DNA of 64,000 nt from contig JARKIP010000017.1 of the NCBI GenBank assembly GCA_029990175.1, positions 13,348,001 through 13,412,000 on the forward strand. Direction: 5' to 3'. The notes beneath the pieces were generated by a model that made no database searches, had not been told where the DNA came from, and saw only the letters and a program-made list of their open reading frames with translations. The translations under genes were made by a program, and so were the position numbers. Below, one piece after another: positions 11,901 to 23,300 of this stretch. The stretch comes from Petunia secreta. Taxonomy: Eukaryota > Streptophyta > Magnoliopsida > Solanales > Solanaceae. Within the stretch, counting starts at the first letter, position 1; every line of letters begins with the position of its first letter.

Positions 11901-14900
11901 GAGATTGTGTTGTCTCTGTGGATGTGTTTTCATGCCTCATCTCACTGTAGCTAATAACACAAGAAAAGACTTACTGTTCCATCTACCAAATCCACACCAG
12001 AAATGAGAACACTATTCCCATCCACAGCCTCAACCTAAAACATGAGAAAATATGACGAAATGAAGTTCTCGAGATTGCCTTATATGAAGCTTAACCAAGT
12101 GATCTAGAGTCTTGTTCAATGAATTGTTACTCATCAAAAAATCATCTAAGTTCAGTCATGGAATTTGGCTGCTCTACAAGCACCAGCTATACAACCTCGG
12201 CTAAAATAGTCAAGAACACTGTAGCAAATTTAAAAATTAAGACATGGAATCTAAAACAAACAGAGTCATCAAGGCTCATATTAAACACAATCTTTTGTTC
12301 TCTTCAGTGAACACAAAGTTTTCTTCACGTTTGACAAGACATGAGTTTTGAGTTTGATATATTATACACTCTTTGTTCCAATTTATAGTTATTTCAATTT
12401 TGAGATGCTTCAACTCATTTGACACCATTCACTAAAACTTTCACAGCTTTCAAACATTAACTTCCATTAAACTATCCAAAATTTAAACTTGATGAGATGT
12501 TATCATTAACCATAATTTTTTATTTGTAATCTACCGTCACTAATAACCTATCATTCAAAATAACGTTTCAATTACCATGCCGAGTCCATCATATAAATAA
12601 AACACGCTACAGGAGTATCAGTGACAGTTGAGAAAACATTAAAGTAATAATTAAAAAGTTAGATTAATAAAGAAAAAGTTCATAGTTTAAAAATTGAATT
12701 CTTTAAAGTTGTGAAAATTATACAAATTAAAATTGTAGTATTTGGTGCAATTGTGTCTTTCCAAAATAATAAAGTATCATATAAATTGGGTATGATGGAA
12801 AATAAAATTATAAACTTATGGGAAGGTTGTGTGATTGGTAAATCAATGCCTCGAAGAATTATGCCTAAAAGAGATGCTTCAGTTCGGTTCTTTGCATTTG
12901 TTGCTCCACAAGAATCTACAGTGGGTATATGGAACTGTGTTCCAAAAGTTTTCTCAGAAAAGTATCAGTAACCCATGTCATACATAGTTGCTGAGAACTA
13001 AAATATGATATTACCTCAAACGTACTACATATTATGGTAACATGCAATCGAACTGTACCTTTGCAACAGTGAGCCCTATAGGGCATGGGCGATGAGGAGA
13101 TCTCGTTGCAAAGAGCCCCATCCTCTCTCCTTTCAGCCTTGGTACTCTTACCTGTTTATTGATTAGAATAATCTGATAATACAGGTTTGAGAGCTACTGA
13201 ACATAGATATCAGAAAACAGACCTTTGCCTTGAACTTAGACTGTGATGGATGCTTCCATAACTTCTCAAGATCCGTGTTAAGATGAAAGACATAGATTAT
13301 CCAGCAGTAAGAATAACCTTCAAGACCCTCAAGAGATGCGGGTGGAACTCGAGATGGATCAAACACTAGACATGCTCTAGCAAGAGGTACAATCAAAGGT
13401 TGCCTTGGTGTCCCGTTCCTAATGAGAAACATTAATGTAACAAGCCCAAAAATAAAATTTACAGTACCAATTTAAGTCACGTAAGAAAACACTTCAGAGT
13501 TTGCACAGAGTGCATTCAGAGAAGAATATGAAGACATTATTTGTATTATTGAGAGACCAAGCCTTGCATATTTAGCTTTCCCGTTTTTTTCCTATAGTGG
13601 CTAGCCAGCCAGGCACAGCTAACTTGCACATCTCAAAAGATGCAGGGCACTATGGCAAGGTATTGGTATGGTGCTATTTTTTTATTCATGTTGTCTAATC
13701 TTCTGTCTCAAATGCAAGAACATTCGCTAGTTGAAGAAGGTTGTACGTATATTGGAAATAGTGAATGGTAGGCTTCAGAGATTTTGAAAAGAAAAAAATA
13801 CGGCCCCTCAAGTTGGTAAATAACGCACTTTTACTAAATTAAGAAAAAATGCCTAATTCACCACAAAGCAGGTAAAAACCATAAGTCACCTTTGATATGC
13901 CTTCAAAGGAAAAGAGTGATAGACCACCATCCTATATTACCTCGTGGAGAAGCAAGAGCGAGTTATTGCAATAGGTGCCAAAGGATATGAACTCGAATCA
14001 AAGTCATCAGAACTTGACTTGGTGACTGCTTTCCTCAATGCCTACATCAGAAGCAGAGGCAGGATTTTCATTGTGAGGGTTTAAAATATAAAGAAGTAAA
14101 CAAACAAAAAAGCTAACCAAACTAAATTCGTCTTGGTAGTGAGCGCTTTACTCCCAATCTGAGACTTTTGGCACGAAGACAGATTAACCGACCGCAAATC
14201 GGTTTCCGAACACCAGACAAGAAACAACAGAAAGCTAAATTCTACCAGTAAAAACACAACTCAAATACACTGCGATGATTGTACTGGAACACAGTAGTAA
14301 TTGCATTTAAAGATTGCAAGTTTCGATTTAAAAGTTGGTAGACAGTTGCTGGAGTTTTACATTTGATGTTGGATTCGGTGCCTGATTTTCTAAAAACAAA
14401 AAGAAAAGAAATAGAGAGAAGGAACTTACACTCTTGAGACTAGCGAGTAGCGGCTGACAGGTAACCTAAGCAGAAAAAATAAGAAACTGATGGCACTATC
14501 AGGACTTGAACCTGTGTCCCAGCTTAAGATTTCAACCCCCCTTAACCACCGCGCTGGAGCTTATACTTGTGCAAGGGGGTTCAAATAAAGTATTTTAGCC
14601 AATTAAAACAAATCTGACCTACATACACAGTGAAATTTTCCGGCAAAGAGGGTTAAAAACTTTCACAAATGTAGCTCCACCCCTGCCTATAGTATTTAGT
14701 AGTAATAGTTGATGAAGTACAACAAGACCTCAGCATCAACAGGAAATTAGTGGAAGATGTATTTTGTAAGGTCAGAGTAACCAAGCTTTAACAATTCTAG
14801 TCACTCGAGCTCCCATCAAGCAATTTTTCTTTATTATTTTATTTTTCTGGAGGCGGGTGGGTGGTGAGGGGAGAACATGAATCTCCAAAATTGTTGGCGC

Positions 14901-15604
14901 ACTTATGCTGGATCCTGAAAACATATACTACTTTTGGAGGAACCCGACAGCATTTTTCAAAAGTCCAAGCAACATAGCAAAGAATTTAAAAATGCCATAT
15001 ACATGAATTTAGTGTTATAAAAAACAATTTCAACATTAAAATTGATATTAATCCAAGTCCTCATCAACTCGTGTGAGACTTATCTGAAGCACATGGCTTT
15101 GCCAAGAAAGTAATGATCGTTTATGAAGCAAAGGCTTTTAATAACACTCGTACACCCTAGTAATAATGGATGGAAAACAAGGTTGTTTGATATATGCTAC
15201 TATTGTGCTAATTAACGACACTTGCAAGGGAGTCGAAGATCAACTTTGGAGTGTAGGGGTTTCACAATAATAGTGGGTGATGCCAAGCACAATAAAAGAA
15301 AATCATTTCTAAGCAAAAATAGATAAAGGGTTTGACCTGTTGAGCTCTGATGCGGCCTTGCCTCTCAGAAGCGCACTTTTGTAAAGCAGCCTTAAGAGAT
15401 ATTTCCAGCTCTCTGATTTTGTCCTCATCAACTCTTGTCTTTCTTCTCCAAAACCCAACTGTTTCAAATTAACACATGATACTATTATTAATTAGTCGCT
15501 AGCTGTTTGGGAAAGAGAAACGCCTTACCGGCTATGGCTGTTGATGCAGAAATAGCGGCCACAGCGACTGCTATGCTCACTGTTACCAATCTGGTCGCCC
15601 CCAT
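8934..15604 (-). CDS. TRMO: TrmO-like tRNA t6A37 N6-methyltransferase, 9 exons
   Basis: Coding exons on the minus strand are 15604-15529, 15458-15337, 14041-13941, 13418-13223, 13151-13059, 12034-11975, 11861-11787, 9856-9776 and 9284-8934. All introns are GT-AG and the phases agree, giving 1155 nt (384 aa). Residues 5-28 are hydrophobic (signal anchor or organelle-targeting region), followed by an Arg/Lys-rich coiled-coil-like segment. The TsaA/YaeB fold spans about residues 90-300: NGTPRQPL near 102, FATRSPHRPCPIGLT near 181, DVKPYLPYCDSIPGA near 220, and SQRTRPH near 296. Family knowledge: TrmO uses S-adenosylmethionine to methylate t6A37 of tRNA-Thr. A plant C-terminal extension follows residue 300. 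No frameshift or stop was found, so the gene looks functional. The start is the first ATG before the hydrophobic segment. The intron between exons 7 and 8 holds a Mutator-like MITE. Confidence 0.9.
10704..11706. mobile_element. Non-autonomous Mutator-like element (MULE-MITE), 1003 bp
   Basis: The two ends are long imperfect inverted repeats of about 200 bp. They begin GGCGAAGGGCCAAAATT on the left and end AATTTTGGCCCTTCGCC on the right. The 9-bp sequence TATCAAATA flanks both sides (10695-10703 and 11707-11715), and 9-bp duplications are typical of Mutator-like elements. Nothing coding is recognised inside. It sits in the intron between exons 7 and 8 of the TrmO-like gene. Confidence 0.87.
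14491..14563 (-). repeat. tRNA-like repeat, possible SINE head
   Basis: The minus strand contains GCGCGGTGGTTAAGG (like a polymerase III A box) and, about 35 bases on, GGTTCAAGTCC (a near-consensus B box), ending in a CCA-like stretch. It lies in intron 2 of the TrmO-like gene and is followed by G-rich repeat-like sequence to about 14660. It is more likely a tRNA-derived SINE fragment than a working tRNA, because I could not fold a convincing cloverleaf. Confidence 0.35.
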
Positions 15605-16125
15605 CACTATGTTAATTGCCCAATTTTGAAATTTGAAAAGGCAATATACTGTAAACCTTTGCTAAGTAACACCCATTGTCATTTGAACATTTATAAAAAT
15701 ACACATACATTCTATTTTATTTACATGACTCTATTTTAATTTAATGAAAAAATTAAGATCGTCTTATAAAATCCTAATTACAAAATGATCTATTCACAAA
15801 TTTGAAATAAGAGAAACAGTCAAAGAAAATACAGTCACATAGCATACAACATCATCAGTTGTTCACTTGCTTTGGACTTACGCTATTCACTTGTTGATAT
15901 CACACATAAAGACACTAACTTTAATTCTTTATCGAATTATGTCGCGATTATCTAAAACGTTACATACCATTTGATCTATTTATTTTCATTCTTTTTAACT
16001 TTTCTGCGTCAGTGTTTTGTTTTGACAGTTCGCTCACTTACTCTATCTTTACTTTTTCATACTGTAGATTTATTATTTCTGCATCCTCTCTTTTGTTTGA
16101 AGTGATTCAATATAAAACTTAGTGT
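15605..16125. promoter_or_regulatory. Upstream region of the TrmO-like gene
   Basis: This is the 5' flank of the minus-strand gene starting at 15604. It is AT-rich and no unambiguous TATA box or initiator could be chosen. No other gene was recognised in it. Confidence 0.3.
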
Positions 16126-16405
16126 ACTCCCATTTGGACATAATTTTTGGAGGGAGTTTTTGGTTGAAAAAGTGTTTGTTTATGCTATTTGAGCAAAATT
16201 TCTCCCAAAAACTCAAAAAGTGGTCTTGAGCTATTTTTGGGCTAAAAAATGTACAAACTAGCTTTGAATAAGAGCTCAAAGGCTATAGCAATGCAAAAAA
16301 ATTTGTTCCAAAAAAATATGTCCAAACACTTTTTTATTTTCATATCAAATTTCACCCAAAAAATATTTTTCAAAAACTATTTGGGAATCTATGTCCAAAC
16401 GCTAG
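16126..16405. mobile_element. hAT-type MITE, 280 bp
   Basis: Ends are inverted: the left is ACTCCCATTTGGACATA, and the complement of the right end is CTAGCGTTTGGACATA. The 8-bp CTTAGTGT is duplicated on both sides (16118-16125 and 16406-16413), which fits hAT-superfamily insertion. The interior is AT-rich with no coding potential. It lies about 0.5 kb upstream of the TrmO-like gene. Confidence 0.85.
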
Positions 16406-17645
16406 CTTAGTGTGTAAGCTTTTTCGCATTAGATATTTACTTTTAAATTCCTTTTTTAAGTCTTATCAAATGTACATTTGTTTGACAAATCTATCAGTTC
16501 GTGCCTAACAAGCATTTACAATACAAAGGTACCAAGATTCATAGAGAGTAACCATTACATATCACAAAATCGAATTTCCCGCCTTCAGTAAAATAAGAAG
16601 TGCTAGAAATTAGTTTCTCATAAAATACGGAAAAAAAGCACTTAAACTTACAATAGATAAAGTATGTTTTATTTTAGAAAAAAGAGTTTACAACACAGTC
16701 AGTACTTGTAATGTTATATAAAACATAGTTTACAATGATAAACTGTAGCTTAATGCTACCGAAAGAAAAACTCCCTCAGTACTTCTTGATCTTTGTCTCA
16801 TCTAGTTCTTTGTAAAGAACACCATCAATTACGTTAAATGAGAAATTTTGAACTCATTAGCAATATATATGATGTAACTTTTGCAGGTAACAACTTATCC
16901 TCTTGGTAATATATAGGAGCAACTTTAGTCTCCAAACCTCACAGTATAGAACCAAAAGCATGATCAATATAAATATAGGTATCACAATTATACTAAAAGA
17001 ACTGACATAAAAGAAAAATAAAATAATTCCTTGTGATTTACTATCTCTCCAGCTCACTCTCCTGCCTTCATCAACTAAAACAGCGTCCTTGAGCATAGTC
17101 CGGCAAAAGTACATTTTTTGAATATACAAATTACTACTGAGTATCAAAGAAGCAACCAATTTATTTTTAGAAAAAAAAAACTTACATATGCAAAGCACTA
17201 CATTTCTCTTTTAGTTACTCAAGTGAAATAACATATACTTGTGACTTGTTGAAATATTATAAGATACAATAAAAGAGAAAAGAATGAAGACTCCACATGG
17301 AATACTATACTCGGATACATAAAGATATGTGATAACAAAAAAGGGATAAAGAAAAGAACTTCAATATGACATAACAATTTGAACTTCCAGGTGCGCTACA
17401 ACATTCCAGATGCAAAACCTTCAAAATTTATTACACACTTATTGAGGTGATTGAGTCAATAATAGATATTTATTACCGTAAAATGGCTTCAATATATAAA
17501 AAATGAATTGAAAAATAAAACAAGCACTAAAACAATAAATAAGCCTCTTGAATTTTCTCAATCAAATTGACTAGTACTTTACTCATGATACAAATTCTTT
17601 TATTCCAATAAAAGATGTTTTAAATCAACTTGTGCATTACATATA
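16406..17645. other. AT-rich intergenic DNA with an unidentified minus-strand ORF
   Basis: A 113-codon minus-strand frame at 16857-17198 contains a polar segment (DEGRRVSWRDSKSQG) followed by about 25 hydrophobic residues that could form a membrane span. I do not recognise it. It could be the end of a decayed membrane-protein gene or chance. Nothing else is supported here. Confidence 0.25.
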
Positions 17646-17759
17646 GCAACAACAACAGCATACCCAGTATAATTCCATATGTGGGGCCTGGAGAGGATGA
17701 GATGTGCGCAGACCTTACCCCCACCAAAATGGAGAGGCTGTTTCCAATAGACCCTCGGC
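17646..17759 (-). mobile_element. SINE fragment, TS/Au type
   Basis: The plus strand reads CAACAACAACAGCATACCCA at the left and GAGGCTGTTTCCAATAGACC towards the right, with GTGGGGCCTGGAGAGG and GCAGACCTTACCCC between. These are the hallmark blocks of the SINE family abundant in Solanaceae (TS/Au-like), here in minus orientation with its GTT-repeat tail at 17646. The polymerase III promoter part is missing or degraded. Confidence 0.8.
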
Positions 17760-18369
17760 AACATATTCAAATTTACAACATATTCAAGAATATAAAATTT
17801 ACTGTAATGTTATCTTCGAGTATTCTCGAACCCAAAGGATTCCTCCTGATCTATCGGAGTTAAAAATATCGAATAATTGAAAATTGACACAATCTTTCAG
17901 GAATATACATATCAAGAACCGAATTGATACACTATAGATTATATTAAAGCAAAAGAAATCATGACCAATTGCTATATTTCAACTTTCGTTTGGCATCAAC
18001 CTATTAGAGTTGCCTAGTGAAATTAAGCAACTAATGAACATATTATTTCATCAAAAAATAAAAATAAAGGAAAGAAAACAGTAAGAATATTTCTAGACAT
18101 ATTTTTTTCCTACAACAAATAAGATGTTCATGATAACAAAATTTTCCCTACACTCTGATTTATTAATGAACAAACATGGGCGTTCTTTGTGTCAAAGAGA
18201 CTCATGTCTTTGACATGGGTGATTTTACGTAATCTGATTAATTTAGACTTCTTTTTTTTTTGTTGCGCAAAAAGGTAGGAATTTATGGAAAAAGCACAAC
18301 AATCTCTTTACGGAAAAAAAATTAATTTATTGACATACCAGAGTTTCAAAAAGCAGATTTGACACTACA
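17760..18369. other. AT-rich intergenic DNA
   Basis: No gene is seen. 17768-17860 is a diverged copy of 25082-25170 on the far side of the Gypsy insertion (shared blocks CATATTCAAG, TTATCTTC, GTA-TTCTCGAAC). Confidence 0.4.
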
Positions 18370-19097
18370 TGATAAGACCCAAATCGAGCAACCATCCAAA
18401 AGCACCATCCAAGGCCAAGGAAGAGCACTTCAAGGTCATGCATTGGGACGTCATGGAAAGAAGAGCATCCGAGACACATTTCGGAGTGTTTGAAGAAGCT
18501 TCAGCAAGAGGCGGACCGCCTAGGAATGGAGGCGGACCGCCTAATGCCTGCATGCTCTCTGGATCTGAGGAGGCGGACCAAGGAGGTGGAGCGCCTCAGT
18601 GTGTGGGGCGGAGCGCCTCAGGCTGGGCGCCTCTCCCTGTGCAAGTTTGACCGGGTTTTGACTTTAAGTTGCTATGTAATTCCTAGTATGCCCCTACGTG
18701 GCTTATGACTTTAGAACCTACTTAATGGTACTTTAGGCCTTTCCTTATGTCTTGAATGAGGCCTATAAATACTCCATAGCTTAGCATTATTCCTTAGTTA
18801 GCTATTATGATGAATGATTGATTGTCAATGACAATGTTCAAGAGTGGATTCTCTTTGAATGAAAACCCTTTGAGACGGTTTGAGTTTACTAGTGGATTCT
18901 AGTTGAACCCCAAACCACCCCCGATCATTCTATTTGCGAGTCCCAGGTGCGGCTCGAGGGTAGTTGCATAGTGTAGGTCCTCCTTGACGCCGATACGAGG
19001 GTATCACGGAACAAGTTCTCCGTGGTTACCTTGTAGGGAGTTCGAGTAGTGTCTCACTCCTATCTTTATTTTTCCGCGTTTGTTTTGATTCTTATCA
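18370..19097 (+). repeat. 5' LTR of the non-autonomous Gypsy element
   Basis: This 728-bp LTR carries two GGCGGACCGCC palindromes and related GGCGGAGCGCC motifs (about 18510-18625) and a TATAAATACTCC box near 18760. It ends CTTATCA and is followed by TCT and the primer binding site. It lacks one 22-bp unit that is duplicated in the 3' LTR. Confidence 0.92.
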
Positions 19098-19100
19098 TCT

Positions 19101-19112
19101 TGGTATCAGAGC
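19101..19112 (+). other. Primer binding site
   Basis: TGGTATCAGAGC, three bases after the 5' LTR, complementary to the 3' end of initiator-Met tRNA. Confidence 0.9.
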
Positions 19113-20343
19113 AAGGCTCGGGTTTTGTTTCTACAAACCCCCGACCCTTGATTCTTCGTGCCTAGGTCGATTCCTATCTTTAGTTTCTTGTTTGTTGTTA
19201 TTGAAAGAAGAAAATTACAAAAAAATTGAAAAATTGAAAAATCTAAAAAAAAAAAAATTGGTGTATCTTGTTGGTTTGGATGAATTATGATATGGGTGTT
19301 ATAGATTCTTGATCGTGGATGAATTCCCGTTATTTGGGTACCAAATTTGTTGGAATTGGTGAAGTTTGAAAAATCGAAACCCTACTTGCCCTTAAACCCT
19401 TGATGAGCTTGTTTTTGATGAATTTTTGCTTGATTCTTGGGTTTGATTGATGTTGGATTGAAAACTTGATATTGGGGATTGATCTTCATTGAAAAACAAA
19501 CGATTCGGTACCAATTTTGTGGGATTTGGACCTATATAACACCTACTTTGATGAATGACAATCCATTTTGAAACCCTTTGATAAACCCTTGTGTTCTTGA
19601 AAGAAGATGAACATGGTGAATTCGTTGTTTTCGATTGGGGTTTGTTAAAAATCATTGGGGTTTGATCTTTGTGACCAAAAACAACTTTGGGTATCCTTGG
19701 ATTGTGAAAACAAGTCGAAAACATCGAATTTGAGGCTTGGAAATCGACTTGGAACGAGTTTGAACTGTGCTGGAACACAGCAGGAGGCGGAGCGCCTAGC
19801 AAAGAGGCGGAGCGCCTCCCACTGGTGAGCTCTCAGGATCTTGCTGAGGCGGAGCGCCTCCCCCTGTAGGTTTGCCCTGGGCGGACCGCCCACTTCCTGA
19901 GGCGGGGCGCCTACTTCCTGAAGCTTGGGAATTGGGTAGAAACTTCTAGGATTTCTTGTTTTGTTGCTTGCATTGCTTCCGGTTAGTGCTATTAGAGTAT
20001 AATCCTACTCGATTAGCGCTAATTACTTTGAGCTATTAGGATCATCGTGCCTTAGAAAGGAGACTAGAATTCAAAGAAGATCCGTAGTATCTTTTGATTC
20101 AAGTCCTCATTTAAAGTGCTTACCGTTCCGATCGAGTCCCATTAACTCCACTCACCCCGGAGTGCATTTGGACTTGATAAGTTGAGTGATTGAGTTGTGG
20201 TTCGTTGGTCAACTACTTGAAGCTTTTAGACTCAAACTTGTGTGAAATATCCATCCCCCACTAAACACGAGCGAGCCGAGTGAAACATTTGTGAGGGAGT
20301 GGGAGAGGTATTTTGCTAACGTTTGTTGCTTTTTGTAGGTACC
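19113..20343 (+). other. 5' leader with GC-palindrome array
   Basis: This 1.2 kb non-coding leader contains repeated GGCGGAGCGCC/GGCGGACCGCC palindromes at about 19783-19912, in otherwise AT-rich sequence. It ends TTTTTGTAG immediately before the gag ATG context, which looks like a splice acceptor. A donor was not assigned. Confidence 0.6.
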
Positions 20344-23300
20344 ATGGCAAACGATGGAGATGATCCCATGACGCACTTTATGGCCACCATTATGGCTAAA
20401 TTGGAGGATATCTCATTGAGAGTTGAAACCGTCGAGAGGAATCAAGTTGAGACCGAAGAGAGGAGGACCCCGAGCGTCCAAATTGAATCCGGAGAAGGAA
20501 CGAGTCATAGCACTTCTATGACTCCCAGACACTTTGTTGAGCTAAACAAGAGGTATGAACAAAGCAAAGTTGAAGCTCTACGAGAGCGTGGGTTGGGCAA
20601 TCCCCGACAAGAGGGCAATCCCCTCAACTTGGGCAATCCCAAAGTAAATGCTCCACTTAGAAGACCCGTGCGGAATGTCCCACCTCTTGAACAAATTGAT
20701 GAAGTTCAAGAAGAGGAGGAGTTCGGGTATGGTGATGAGGTCGATGGGTATGATGTTCCTTATCAACCTAGGAGGCAAATACATTGGGGTCGAAATGTGG
20801 ATAGGGGTAGAGGCCGAGGTCGAGGGCCACCCATGGGCTATGCTAGAGGGAATGCGAGGAGAGAGTATGTTGCTCATGATGACCATTACGGAGGCCAACC
20901 GGAGCCTAACTATGGGGTACGTGACAACAACAACAACCTCAATAGCGTCAAGCTAAATCTTCCACCCTTCAAGGGAACTTGTGATCCGGAGGCATACATG
21001 GAATGGGTACTACTTATGGAGAGAGTGTTTGACACCAATGAGATGACCGAGGAGAGAAAGGGTACCTATGCTATTTCTACCTTTGAGGCCTATGCTTCTA
21101 CTTGGTGGGAGTGTATGAAGAGGTCTAGGAGAAGGATGAATTTGCATTTGAATGTGACTTGGGATGAGTTGAAAGGCCTTATGAACACCAAGTACATAAC
21201 TCCAAGGTATCGGCAAGAGCAACTCAAGAAGCTCTATGATCTAAAGCAAGGTGTCAAATCGGTGCATGAGTACTATGATGAGTTTGAGAAGATCCGGGTG
21301 GCATTGGATATGGATACCGAAGGTGAAGAAGAAGCCATGATCCGATTCAAGAATGGCTTGAACTATGGTATAGCTTCTCAATTGAGGTTGCATCATTATC
21401 TCACACTTCAAGATATGTTTGAAGCCGCAATTGATGCCGAGACTTGGCTCAAAGGAGAGAAGTTCAAAAACAACACTCCTACTACTACAAGCAAGCCAAA
21501 AGAGTGGAAGACTCCAAATGCCAACTTTCCAAGTGCAAGTGCTAGCAAAGAAGTGAAAAGGCCTTATGAGAAGACTACACCCCACTTGGAAGGTAATTCT
21601 AAAACTCGCTTGAGTAATCCTATTTCTACTTCTACTCAATGTTATAAGTGTAAGGGCTTTGGGCATATTGCTAAGGAATGCACTACAAAAAGAACCATGG
21701 TTGTGGTTGGTGATTTGGTGTATGAGCAAGAGAGTGAACCCGAGGAAGAAGAGGGAGTAGAGGGTGATGAGGAAGAAGATGTTGGGGAGATTGTCATGGG
21801 TGAAGATGATGATGATGCCCGTGCCTTCCTTGTTGTGAGGAGGAGTCTAGGGGCCATGATAGTAGAGGATAGTGAAACCTTGCAAAGGGAAAATCTATTC
21901 CATGCTAGGTGCCGAGTCAAAGGTGTTGTGTGCTCAATGATCATTGACTCCGGGAGTTGTACTAATGTTGTGAGTCAATCTCTTATATCCCAATTGAAGT
22001 TGCCTACCGTGAAGCACCCCAAGCCGTATCGATTACAATGGCTTAGTGAATGTGGGGAGTTAAAGGTAGTGGAGCAAGCAATGATCAAGTTCAAAATGGG
22101 TAGTTATGTGGATGAACACTTGTTCGACGTGGTGCCCATGCAAGCTTGCCACCTTCTCTTTGGAAGGCCTTGGCAATTTGATCGACAAGTGGTTCATGAC
22201 GGTCGTGTCAATACTTACACGGTCAAACATGAAGGGAAGAGATATGTGCTTAAACCCCTAACTCCCAAGCAAGTGAGTGATGACTACAAACTCATGAAGG
22301 AGTTGAAGGAAGCGGCTAAAGCCAAGTCACCCATTGTACTTGAACCCGAGGCAAACAATTTCATTGTTTTGCCAATGCATGATGAAAATGGGAGTCACTC
22401 CACTCCAATTGAGAGAGAAAAGATAGAGAGAAGTGAGGGAGTGACCGGTGACAATCCAAGAGAGGAAAAAGGAGAGGATTTGAGGAGTGATGTGAGCGGA
22501 TTGTCACCACAAACTACACTTGACCATGAGGTAAAATTGAGAGAGATGAGGGGTGAGGAAGGAAAATTTGAGAGTGAGAGCACCCATTGTTCTAACCCTT
22601 CTTTATCTTCTATCTCTTCTTGTGAAAGTTCTTGTGTAGGTACATTTGAAGACAAGTCATTGGAGCCTCAATGTGAGCTTCATGAAGGAGGAGTTGCATA
22701 TGACACTTCAAATCTTGTGAGTGATCGAGAAAGTACTACAAGTGTAAGTGTTGCTTCACCTTTTCATGAGCCTACTAGTTACTTGTCTTGTAATGACTCA
22801 ACACTAGTTGGTGTTTTTGATGCATCTAGTGAGTATACCACTAGTGAAGAGTCTAGTTGTCAACTTGAGTTTGCATGTGAAACACTAGTTGGGAGGAGCA
22901 CTATGCCACATCATGATGTGAGCTCATTGTTCATTGAACCCCTCCCTAGTGTAGATTTGATAGTTGACCATGATTGTGACCTTTGCTATGACACACCGCC
23001 AACCTTTGACATAGGGAAAGATGAGGTGGTTGACCATTCCCTAATTGATATGCTTCTATTTGGTGGACCAATGTGTTGTGGTGAGGATGGTCTTGTCCTT
23101 GAGGAGTCCAAATTGCATGAATTGGACAAGGTTGTCTATGCTGACTCCTCAAGTGAACCTAGTCTAGATAATTTGTCTATGCTTAATCATGATATTGAGA
23201 TGCATGCTTTTACATTTCCATTGTGTGAAGATAATCTCATTTGTGGTAGCGACTCGTATCGGGCTAGGGTGGGTGGTCAAATGGAACCCCCATGGTGTGA

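Noticed and set aside
12711..12971. Plus-strand 86-codon frame in an intron
   Set aside because: No motif, and low-complexity AT-rich start. It overlaps intron sequence of the TrmO-like gene and is best explained by chance.
14491..14563. Functional tRNA gene
   Set aside because: A and B box-like sequences are visible, but acceptor and anticodon stems do not pair convincingly. A SINE-type remnant is likelier.
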